From: Pollutimonas sp036675275
GTDB taxonomy: Bacteria > Pseudomonadota > Gammaproteobacteria > Burkholderiales > Burkholderiaceae_B
DNA length: 64,000 nt
NCBI GenBank assembly: GCA_036675275.1
Contig: JAKFFG010000071.1
Location: 62,001 to 126,000 of the forward strand
Reading direction: 5' to 3'
The position numbers were made by a program, and so were the translations under genes. Under the pieces are notes generated by a model. It was not told the DNA's origin. It ran no database searches and was given only the letters and a program-made list of their open reading frames with translations. Positions within the stretch are counted from its first letter, which is position 1. Each line of letters opens with the position of its first letter. Below, piece by piece: positions 58,002 through 64,000 of the stretch.

Positions 58002-58336
58002 TGGCCTAACTCCTTCAACAAGTCGCGGTAACGTTTGGCGGCCAAATCCACATCGGCCTTGCTCGTCTTCTCCGTCTTCTTCTGCAAGCAGTGAATCACG
58101 TAGACGGCCCCAGCGAACTTGGCAACGTAAATAATCCGAAACGCCCCGGTTGCATCTCGAATCCGAATCTCCTTTACGCCCTTGCCCACTATGTTCATGG
58201 GCTTCCAGTCGTCCGGCTCACGGCCGTTCTGCACTTGGTCGAGCTGGTGGCCCGCCTCCCGCTTGGCCGCGAGCGGGAAGGCGCGAAGATCATCAAGGGA
58301 ACTGCCCAGGAACTCGACGGGCTTCAGATCGGTCAT
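57998..58336 (-). CDS. RelE/HigB-superfamily toxin (DUF891, Gp49-like)
   Basis: A 112-residue toxin. KPVEFLGSSLDDLRAFPLAA, REAGHQLDQVQNGREPDDWK, GKGVKEIRIRDATGAFRIIY and AVYVIHCLQKKTEKTSKADV are the standard DUF891 motifs, with the FRIIY strand and FQKKT-like loop. ATG 58336 is used rather than a TTG 15 bp upstream inside the palindrome. Members are translation-dependent mRNA interferases. Toxin-first order, as in HigBA. Confidence 0.92.
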   Translation of the reverse strand: MTDLKPVEFLGSSLDDLRAFPLAAKREAGHQLDQVQNGREPDDWKPMNIVGKGVKEIRIRDATGAFRIIYVAKFAGAVYVIHCLQKKTEKTSKADVDLAAKRYRDLLKELGQ

Positions 58337-58342
58337 GCCGAT

Positions 58343-58364
58343 AATATACAAAATTTTGTATATT
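58343..58364. promoter_or_regulatory. Perfect 22-bp operator palindrome of the HigB/HigA-like module
   Basis: The half-site AATATACAAAA is followed directly by its exact inverse, 7 bp upstream of the toxin start codon. It is AT-rich and overlaps the likely -10 region, as expected for autorepression by the Xre antitoxin. Confidence 0.75.
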
Positions 58365-58438
58365 CCGGCAAGCTTGATCGGGGCCCGGTATTTGTTGAAT
58401 CAGCCTGAACCCAGTAACCGTCGCAATTCAACCAACCC

Positions 58439-59431
58439 TTATTCCATCTTGGCGCCGGATATCTTGATGAGTTCGCCGTAACGCTTGATTTCACTGTCCA
58501 TGAAGGCGGAGACCTGCTCAGGGCTTTGCGGCGCCGGCACCTGGGCGCCCATGGCTTCCAGCTTTGACTTTACGTCCGGGCTCTGGACCACCGCATTGAT
58601 CTCCTTGTTCAGGTAAGCCAACACATCGGCCGGCGTTCCGGCGGGCGCCACAATGGCATACCAGGCGGAAGCGTTCATGCCTTCCAGACCCTGTTCCTTG
58701 AAAGTGGGTACATCCGGCAAGGCCGCCACGCGCGTCTCCGATGCTACCGCCAGGGCGCGCAGCGCACCCGCTTTCACTTGCCCTACCGAACCGGTATCAA
58801 TCATGAAATCGAACTGGCCCGCTAGAAGGTCGGACACCGCCGGGCCGCTGCCTTTGTAAGGAATATGGACGATATCGATTTTGGTCAAATGCTTGAGCAG
58901 CGATGCGGCCAGGTGCTGGGAAGATCCGACGCCGGCGGAGCCGTAATTGAGGACGCCAGGATTGGCCTTGGCATCGGCAAGCAATTCATTGAACGTCTGG
59001 TATTTGGAATCTTTATTGACTTCCAGGACATTCGGGATGGACGCAACGAATGCCACGGGCGCGAAATCGCTTTCGGCCTTGAAGCCCAGCTGCTTGTATA
59101 GATGAGGATTGGCGGCATTGGTCGAACTGGTTGCCACCAGCAAGGTATAGCCGTCGGCCTTTTCCCGTACAAAAGCCGCCGTTCCAATGTTGCCGCCGGC
59201 GCCGCCGCGATTCTCGATGACCACGGGCTGCCCGACGCGTTCGCTCAGGTCTTTTGCGACAATGCGCCCCAGCACATCGGTGGCGCCGCCCGGCGCCCAG
59301 GGTACGACCAGCTTGATGGGTCGTTCGGGATAGGCCGCGGCGATGGAGCTGGTGCTTGCCGCAATGCCCAGCAGCCCAACGGAGCCGGCCACGATCAGGC
59401 GCTTGAATACGGAAATGGATTGAGTGGTCAT
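58439..59431 (-). CDS. Bug/TctC family periplasmic substrate-binding protein
   Basis: A 330-residue receptor with a signal peptide (KRLIVAGSVGLLGIAASTSS) and the family start AYPERPIKLVVPWAPGGATD. NVLEVNKDSKYQTFNELLAD and GVGSSQHLAASLLKHLTKID are typical. It is the last gene of a leftward operon in which each RraA-like gene is followed by a Bug gene. Its 3' end is the source, or a relative, of the fragment at 57471. Confidence 0.93.
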   Translation of the reverse strand: MTTQSISVFKRLIVAGSVGLLGIAASTSSIAAAYPERPIKLVVPWAPGGATDVLGRIVAKDLSERVGQPVVIENRGGAGGNIGTAAFVREKADGYTLLVATSSTNAANPHLYKQLGFKAESDFAPVAFVASIPNVLEVNKDSKYQTFNELLADAKANPGVLNYGSAGVGSSQHLAASLLKHLTKIDIVHIPYKGSGPAVSDLLAGQFDFMIDTGSVGQVKAGALRALAVASETRVAALPDVPTFKEQGLEGMNASAWYAIVAPAGTPADVLAYLNKEINAVVQSPDVKSKLEAMGAQVPAPQSPEQVSAFMDSEIKRYGELIKISGAKME

Positions 59432-59516
59432 TACAAAATGGTCCTGTTTACTTTTACTGAAAGAGTATGGATCTTGGAGTTCGAATTTGAGGCGTCGGGT
59501 GCCAAGGCGGCTCGGC

Positions 59517-60137
59517 CTAGACCAGTTGCGCCTTCAAGGCGGCATCGATCCAGGCGTCGTCGTACTTGCCTTGGGCAATGCCGGCAAGCACTTTGGTTTC
59601 GTTGGCGATCCGGTTGCGGCTGGTGGCAGCCACTTCTTCGGCGCGCGCACGCGGGATGAAGACCACGCCGTCGCAATCGCCCACGACGATATCGCCCGGG
59701 TTCACCACGCACCCGTCGATGGACACCGGAATGTCTTGTTCCCCCGGCCCGTTCTTCAACGGGCCCTGATGGGTGATGCCCTTGGCATAGCACGGAAAGT
59801 TGTGGGTCTTGAAGGCGTCGCTGTCGCGTATGGCGCCGTCGATGACGAAGCCGGCGACACCGCGCATGCGTGCGGCGCTCATCATGATTTCGCCCACCAG
59901 CGCTCTTTCGATATGGCCCTCGCCATCGACCACCAGCACTTGGCCGGGCTTGATCTTGCGCAGCGCATCGTGGATGTACAGGTTATCGCCGGGGCGCACT
60001 TTGACCGTATAGGCGGTGCCGACCAGGCCGCCGCTGGCGTGGCGGGGCACGAGGCTGTGCGCCCCCGCGATGCGGCGCATTGAGTCACTGATGATGGACG
60101 AGGGTATGCCCTCGAAGAGTTGGGCCAGGGTATCCAT
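59517..60137 (-). CDS. RraA-like protein (HMG/CHA aldolase superfamily), copy 1
   Basis: A 206-residue RraA-fold protein. GHIERALVGEIMMSAARMRG and VAGFVIDGAIRDSDAF contain the Gly-rich site and the Arg-Asp pair that binds metal and substrate in 4-hydroxy-4-methyl/4-carboxy-4-hydroxy-2-oxoadipate aldolases. GDIVVGDCDGVVFIPRARAE is the C-terminal signature. It is more likely an aldolase/decarboxylase than an RNase E regulator, given the catabolic context. Start ATG 60137 is the family N-terminus. Confidence 0.88.
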   Translation of the reverse strand: MDTLAQLFEGIPSSIISDSMRRIAGAHSLVPRHASGGLVGTAYTVKVRPGDNLYIHDALRKIKPGQVLVVDGEGHIERALVGEIMMSAARMRGVAGFVIDGAIRDSDAFKTHNFPCYAKGITHQGPLKNGPGEQDIPVSIDGCVVNPGDIVVGDCDGVVFIPRARAEEVAATSRNRIANETKVLAGIAQGKYDDAWIDAALKAQLV

Positions 60138-60176
60138 TGTTATTCTCTCTAAAAGACAGGCCATGACGACCTGGAA

Positions 60177-61175
60177 TCAGTCTACTTTCGCGCCCGACTT
60201 CTGCACGACGTCGGTCCACACAGGCGCTTCCTTGGCGATGAAGTCGGTAAATTCCTGCGCCGATCCGGCCACGTCCGAGGACCCCATCTTCTCCAGGGCC
60301 TGGACCGAATTCGGCGCTTTCAAAGCTACGTTGACCGCCTTGTTCAGTTGCTCGATGATGGCCGGGGGCGTGTTGGCCGGCGCAAAGACACCATACCAGT
60401 TTTCAATGATAAAGCCGGGGAAGCCCGATTCCACCATGGTCGGCACGTCCGGCAGCACCTTGGTGCGATCCGCGCTGGTGGTCGCCAGCGGGCGCACCGC
60501 GCCGGACTTGATATGCGGCAACAGTACCGTGGTCGTTTCAAACGCGATAGGCACATGCCCGGCAATCACGTCGGTCAAGGCCGGGCCTTGTCCACGGTAG
60601 GGAATATGCAGCATCTCGACATCCTTGCTCTGCTTGATCAGCTCACCGGCCAGATGCTGCGGACTGCCGCTGCCCCCGGAAGCAAAGCTGTACTTTTCCG
60701 GCTCTTTCTTCAGTGCGTCCAGCAGTTCGGCGGGCGTCGTGGCATCCATTTTTTTGGGATTTACGTAAAGCACCAGGGGCACCGCGGCGACTTCAGCGAC
60801 AGGAGCCAGGCTTTGCACCGGATCCAGGCGCAGCTTGTACAGATTGCGATTGATGACGATGCCGGTATTGTTGCCCAGCAGCAAGGTGCATCCATCGGGC
60901 TTGGCACGGCCGACAAACTCCGTGCCGATATTGCTGCTTGCGCCGGGCTTGTTGTCGACGATGACGGGAATGCCCAGCTCTTCTTGCATGGTCGGCGCCA
61001 GCATGCGCGCCAGGATGTCGGTGGTGCCGCCCGGCGGATAAGGTGAAACAAAGGTCACGTTGGCGCAGTCCAGCTTTTGCGCCGACGCCGCGCCGCCCGC
61101 TGCCATGGCCAGCGCGGCCAGGGCCGCCGCGCTTAGCAGTTTTGCGTGATTCTTGAGTTGTGCCGATTTTTGCAT
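60177..61175 (-). CDS. Bug/TctC family periplasmic substrate-binding protein
   Basis: A 332-residue receptor with signal peptide (KNHAKLLSAAALAALAMAAG) ending near residue 32 and the mature start KLDCANVTFVSPYPPGGTTD. ATG 61175 has GGAG 6 nt upstream; an ATG at 61181 directly abuts that site and is unlikely. It lies between the two RraA-like genes. It is clearly diverged from the other Bug genes here, so it probably binds a related but different acid. Confidence 0.92.
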   Translation of the reverse strand: MQKSAQLKNHAKLLSAAALAALAMAAGGAASAQKLDCANVTFVSPYPPGGTTDILARMLAPTMQEELGIPVIVDNKPGASSNIGTEFVGRAKPDGCTLLLGNNTGIVINRNLYKLRLDPVQSLAPVAEVAAVPLVLYVNPKKMDATTPAELLDALKKEPEKYSFASGGSGSPQHLAGELIKQSKDVEMLHIPYRGQGPALTDVIAGHVPIAFETTTVLLPHIKSGAVRPLATTSADRTKVLPDVPTMVESGFPGFIIENWYGVFAPANTPPAIIEQLNKAVNVALKAPNSVQALEKMGSSDVAGSAQEFTDFIAKEAPVWTDVVQKSGAKVD

Positions 61176-61209
61176 TGTCATCTCCTGGTTCTTGTACAAG
61201 TTCGCGGCG

Positions 61210-61863
61210 TTATTTGCGCCGCTGCAGTGTGTGATAGCCCAGCTTTTCGCGGGCCGCCTTCAATGTCGATCCTGCCATCACTTCATTCAGAATGTCTTTT
61301 TCAACCAGGTGAGTCGCCAGGGCGCGGTCAAGGACTTCCATCGCCCTGGCCTGCGGTATGACCACAATGCCGTCGCGATCACCGACGATGATGTCGCCCG
61401 CATTGACCCGCACGTCGCCCAGCGAAACGCTGGTGCCCACCGCTTCGACCTGGACCCGGTCCTTTCCAGTGCGCATGAATACGCCGCGGCTGAAGATGGG
61501 ATAAGAACAGGCCACCGCTTCGTCCGAATCGCGGCACACGCCATTGATGACCGTGCCGGCAATATTCCTGGCCTTGGCAATCTGGCTGAGTATGCCTCCC
61601 CACACCGTGCAGTCGGTGCGTCCGCCGTTGTCCAGGACGATGACTTCGCCCTCTTCCACGTCGTCTATGAAGTCGCCCACTGTTCCGACCGCGCCCGGAT
61701 CCACCGGCGCGAAGCGCACCGTGAAGGCGCGGCCCATGATGCGATGCGCACCCGTCACGGCCGACAGGCCCAGGGCGCTACCGGGCAGGCCCAGGAAATC
61801 CAGGGCGTCCGAAATTTCGGCATTCGAAAGCACCTGGTATTTTGCGTCTTTCCAGTCGTCCAT
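61210..61863 (-). CDS. RraA-like protein (HMG/CHA aldolase superfamily), copy 2
   Basis: A 217-residue RraA-fold protein. VIVLDNGGRTDCTVWGGILS and IAGTVINGVCRDSDEAVACS hold the site residues, and NAGDIIVGDRDGIVVIPQAR is the signature. The second of two adjacent ATGs (61863) is chosen since GGAG is 7 nt upstream; the first (61866) leaves only 4 nt. It is the first gene of the operon, 35 bp behind a perfect palindrome and divergent from a GntR regulator. Confidence 0.88.
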   Translation of the reverse strand: MDDWKDAKYQVLSNAEISDALDFLGLPGSALGLSAVTGAHRIMGRAFTVRFAPVDPGAVGTVGDFIDDVEEGEVIVLDNGGRTDCTVWGGILSQIAKARNIAGTVINGVCRDSDEAVACSYPIFSRGVFMRTGKDRVQVEAVGTSVSLGDVRVNAGDIIVGDRDGIVVIPQARAMEVLDRALATHLVEKDILNEVMAGSTLKAAREKLGYHTLQRRK

Positions 61864-61897
61864 CATCGCGCTCCATCTTTTTAACAGGCAATCTGCC

Positions 61898-61918
61898 ATA
61901 AATTGTCGGACAATTTAT
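61898..61918. promoter_or_regulatory. FCD-GntR type operator
   Basis: A perfect 10-1-10 palindrome with half-site ATAAATTGTC and central G. The TTGTC-n-GACAA core is typical of operators bound by FadR/VanR-type GntR repressors. It lies between the RraA/Bug operon and the divergent GntR gene, and close enough to the operon start to block transcription. Confidence 0.75.
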
Positions 61919-62013
61919 AACACACTATCGGCTGCGTATCGCTATACTTGGCCGACGAAACTGATAAGGACTTTGCGGGCTGCTTCCGGTATCCCTCTTA
62001 CACGCCCCCGGCC

Positions 62014-62664
62014 ATGACAACCAAACGTTCACAGATCGCGAAAACAGTAAGGGAACAAATCCTGGCCGGCAACCTGCGTCCAGGCGCCCGGCTGACCGAA
62101 AAAGCGTTGTGCGAACTGACCCAGGCCAGCCGGTCGTCGGTGCGCGAGGCGCTGCAAATGCTGGAGCAGGAAGGCTATGTCAGCAACCAGCCTAATCGCG
62201 GCGTGCGCGTTGCGACACTGGACGTTCAGGAAGCCGCGGACATTTATCAGGTGCGCTCAGTGCTGGAGGGCCTGGCGGCGCGCAACTTCATCAACATGGC
62301 GACTCCCGCCCAAAGAGAAAAGTTGGACCAGACTCTGGCGCAGCTGGCCCTGGCGGTGGAGAAGAAAGACGTTGCCGAGCAGCTCGCGGCGATCGAACGG
62401 TTCTACGAAGCGCTGCTGGAAGGCTGCTACAACCGCGTGCTCAAGAACAGCCTTGAAGAACTGCACGGCAAGATTTCACGCCTGCGGGCCACGTCCATCC
62501 TGAGCCCGGGCCGCATCAAGAACACTTTGAAGGAAATGGCCCGGATTGGCGTCGCCATACGCGACAACGACGAAGAAGAGGCCTGGCTGGCTTGCGTGGA
62601 ACACATGAGACAGACGTCAGCCGTGGCGATCCGGGTGATCAGCCATTTGAACGAACGCGGCTAA
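62014..62664 (+). CDS. GntR family regulator with FCD effector domain
   Basis: A 216-residue regulator. The winged helix (QIAKTVREQILAGNLRPGAR, then LTEKALCELTQASRSSVREA) covers residues 5-70, followed by an all-helical FCD domain (VQEAADIYQVRSVLEGLAAR; GVAIRDNDEEEAWLACVEHM) with metal-binding positions usual for small carboxylate ligands. ATG 62014 fits the family start. It most likely represses the divergent RraA/Bug operon through the palindrome at 61898. Confidence 0.93.
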   Translation: MTTKRSQIAKTVREQILAGNLRPGARLTEKALCELTQASRSSVREALQMLEQEGYVSNQPNRGVRVATLDVQEAADIYQVRSVLEGLAARNFINMATPAQREKLDQTLAQLALAVEKKDVAEQLAAIERFYEALLEGCYNRVLKNSLEELHGKISRLRATSILSPGRIKNTLKEMARIGVAIRDNDEEEAWLACVEHMRQTSAVAIRVISHLNERG

Positions 62665-62674
62665 TGGGATCGAC

Positions 62675-63496
62675 TCAACGCAACATGAAGGACATGGCCG
62701 AAAAACAGTTGAGCGTGCGCACGACGTCGTAGACAGACTCTGTCTTGAATTTCAAGGTATTTCCATCGATGCGCGACACCGCGGGCAGCTGGCCGAACAA
62801 GTCGGCCTGGCCGGGCGTTTGTGTCGTCAACTCACACTCAAACACCGGGCCGTCCAATAGCAGGGGTTTCAAACTGGAAACCTTGCCGATTGCGGCTGCC
62901 GAGGCTTGCTGTATCAATGCGCAGGCGCTCGCGGGCGATAGCGATACGCAAGTGGCATTGCCCTGGGCGCGCTTGGTCTGCACCGTCATGACACCGGGAA
63001 ACATGGCCTCGGTTTCAGCAAGAAAAACATCGTCGCCCGTCAGCAAGGCCACAGGCACCCCATGTTCGCCGGCCAGCGCGCCGTAAAGACCGGCTTCGCC
63101 CAATTCCGCACCGTTGACCACGACACGCCTGAAGGCAAAGCTGTTGATGGTGTGCGCCAGTATTCCCCGCTCCTGGGCGCGGGCATGGTAGCCCACCATG
63201 AAGACAGCGTCGCAGCCGTGCTCGACGCCGGCCATCATGCCCATATAGCGCGGCTTGCCGGTCACCATTTCGGCTCGTTCATCCAACTCGTCCAGCAACA
63301 GGTTGCGAAAGCTTCCATGGGAATCATTGACCATGACTTGCGTCGCGCCGCCGTCGAAGGCGCCGCGTATCGCAGCGTTGGCTTCGCCCGTCATCCACCG
63401 CCTGGCCCTTTCATACTCGCCATTGCCGCTGCGGGTTTGTTCGGCGTGCGTCACGCCGGCCACTCCCTCGATATCCACTGAAACCAACACTCTCAC
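62675..63496 (-). CDS. M55 family D-aminopeptidase (DppA-like)
   Basis: A 273-residue zinc aminopeptidase. Metal and active-site residues are seen in SVDIEGVAGV (Asp8, Glu10), VMVNDSHGSF (His60), VGYHARAQ (His near 104) and ILAHTINSF (His near 114). DppA of Bacillus releases D-alanine from D-Ala peptides. It is coupled by a 4-bp overlap to the P1 aminopeptidase gene upstream and convergent with the GntR gene. Confidence 0.93.
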   Translation of the reverse strand: MRVLVSVDIEGVAGVTHAEQTRSGNGEYERARRWMTGEANAAIRGAFDGGATQVMVNDSHGSFRNLLLDELDERAEMVTGKPRYMGMMAGVEHGCDAVFMVGYHARAQERGILAHTINSFAFRRVVVNGAELGEAGLYGALAGEHGVPVALLTGDDVFLAETEAMFPGVMTVQTKRAQGNATCVSLSPASACALIQQASAAAIGKVSSLKPLLLDGPVFECELTTQTPGQADLFGQLPAVSRIDGNTLKFKTESVYDVVRTLNCFSAMSFMLR

Positions 63497-64000
63497 AGAA
63501 TTGTCCTTTCAAATAATTCACGCCACTCGGGCACGATTTCCGGTAATGCCGACCGCCGATGCCCGGCCCTGCCAGACACGGTCGTTGCGGACCACAATGC
63601 GTTGACGATGGCCTGCTCGGTGGCCTCTGCCGCGGCTTCAAATAGCGGGTCCAGCTGGGATTCATGGACCAGCTCAACGCTGGGCTCGGGCGAATGAGCC
63701 AGGGCGGGAACCTGGTACGCCGTCGTGAATGCCAGGGCGAAATCGCCGCTGCCATGGCCATAGACAGAACCGGTACGCGCCAGGCCCGCGCCCGCGCGCT
63801 TGGCGAGTCGCTGCAATTGCCGCGCATCGAGCGGCGCATCGGTGGCGAGCACCATAATGATCGAACCTTTTTCCGGCTCGTGACTCGTCACGGCGTGGGC
63901 AGCCATCCGCTTCTCCTTGTCGATGAGGCGCCCAAGCGGACGCCCTGCAACGGTGAGGTTGGGCAGGCGACCGAAATTGGCGAGAACCAGCGCGCCCACC
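63493..64000 (-). CDS. P1 family peptidase (DmpA/beta-aminopeptidase type), C-terminal part
   Basis: Partial gene: the reading frame continues past the right edge, so the N-terminal part is missing. The visible 169 codons contain VGALVLANFGRLPNLTVAGR and the autoprocessing site KGSIIMVLATDAPL, whose Ser would be the nucleophile after self-cleavage. QLQRLAKRAGAGLARTGSVY and GHGSGDFALAFTTA follow. DmpA-like Ntn hydrolases act on D-amino or beta-amino peptides and amides, matching the neighbouring D-aminopeptidase. Confidence 0.9.
   Translation of the reverse strand, partial: VGALVLANFGRLPNLTVAGRPLGRLIDKEKRMAAHAVTSHEPEKGSIIMVLATDAPLDARQLQRLAKRAGAGLARTGSVYGHGSGDFALAFTTAYQVPALAHSPEPSVELVHESQLDPLFEAAAEATEQAIVNALWSATTVSGRAGHRRSALPEIVPEWRELFERTIL

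Noticed and set aside
59517..61863. RraA-like genes as true regulators of RNase E
   Set aside because: They sit in a GntR-controlled operon with Bug receptors and keep the Arg-Asp and Gly-rich aldolase site residues, so a catabolic role fits better.

Overview
The window looks like chromosome of a betaproteobacterium of the Alcaligenaceae (Bordetella/Achromobacter/Pusillimonas type). The main clue is four Bug-type (TctC) periplasmic receptors in 64 kb, a family that is greatly expanded in that group, together with IclR, LysR, MocR and FCD-GntR regulated catabolic operons. Most of the window is GC-rich with densely packed genes. One long stretch (about 12.5-27.8 kb) is visibly AT-rich and was probably acquired. 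I saw no tRNA, rRNA, CRISPR array or intact insertion sequence.

Layout. (1) 1-5.7 kb: a peptide/opine-type ABC importer operon (M20 amidohydrolase, solute-binding protein, two permeases, the last cut by the window edge), divergent from a MocR regulator. (2) 5.7-9.0 kb: a ParE/PaaA2-type toxin-antitoxin (TA) pair lying between an autotransporter gene and a 45-bp remnant of a second autotransporter 3' end. (3) 9.1-27.7 kb: a surface polysaccharide locus. It holds an initiating sugar-phosphate transferase, rhamnosyltransferase-like GT2 enzymes, rmlBACD for dTDP-rhamnose, an aminotransferase plus GNAT acetyltransferase for a probable N-acylated dTDP-amino sugar, a Wzm/Wzt ABC exporter, an O-acyltransferase and four large glycosyltransferases, one of them fused to a methyltransferase. 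(4) 28-34 kb: a GC-rich Gtr-like set (membrane glycosyltransferase, polyprenyl-phosphate sugar transferase, GtrA, a flippase and an O-antigen ligase) on alternating strands. (5) 34.1-34.7 kb: a PIN/ribbon-helix-helix TA pair. (6) 34.8-41.8 kb: an IclR-linked acyl-CoA operon (crotonase, NDP-forming acyl-CoA synthetase, Bug receptor, two acyl-CoA dehydrogenases). (7) 41.8-44.7 kb: higBA, galE and a YdcF-like gene. (8) 44.7-49.3 kb: a semialdehyde dehydrogenase and iron alcohol dehydrogenase operon divergent from a LysR gene, then an SDR. (9) 49.4-56.2 kb: a complete type I secretion system plus a second TolC-like gene overlapping a YgjP-type metallopeptidase. (10) 56.4-58.4 kb: two TA modules (Xre/RES and HigB/HigA-like) separated by a chimeric scar made of pieces of both flanking genes. 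(11) 58.4-64 kb: a duplicated Bug + RraA-like operon with a divergent FCD-GntR regulator and a perfect palindromic operator, then a D-aminopeptidase (M55) and a P1/DmpA-type aminopeptidase cut by the right edge.

The most unusual signals are the TA modules. There are five in 64 kb, and at two of the loci the module is bracketed by partial, diverged copies of the neighbouring genes. This suggests that TA cassettes enter or are swapped at these sites by recombination between different haplotypes. The polysaccharide locus is the main source of possibly new enzymology: a methyltransferase-glycosyltransferase-coiled-coil fusion, and a glycosyltransferase whose N-terminal GT2-like domain lacks the DXD motif.
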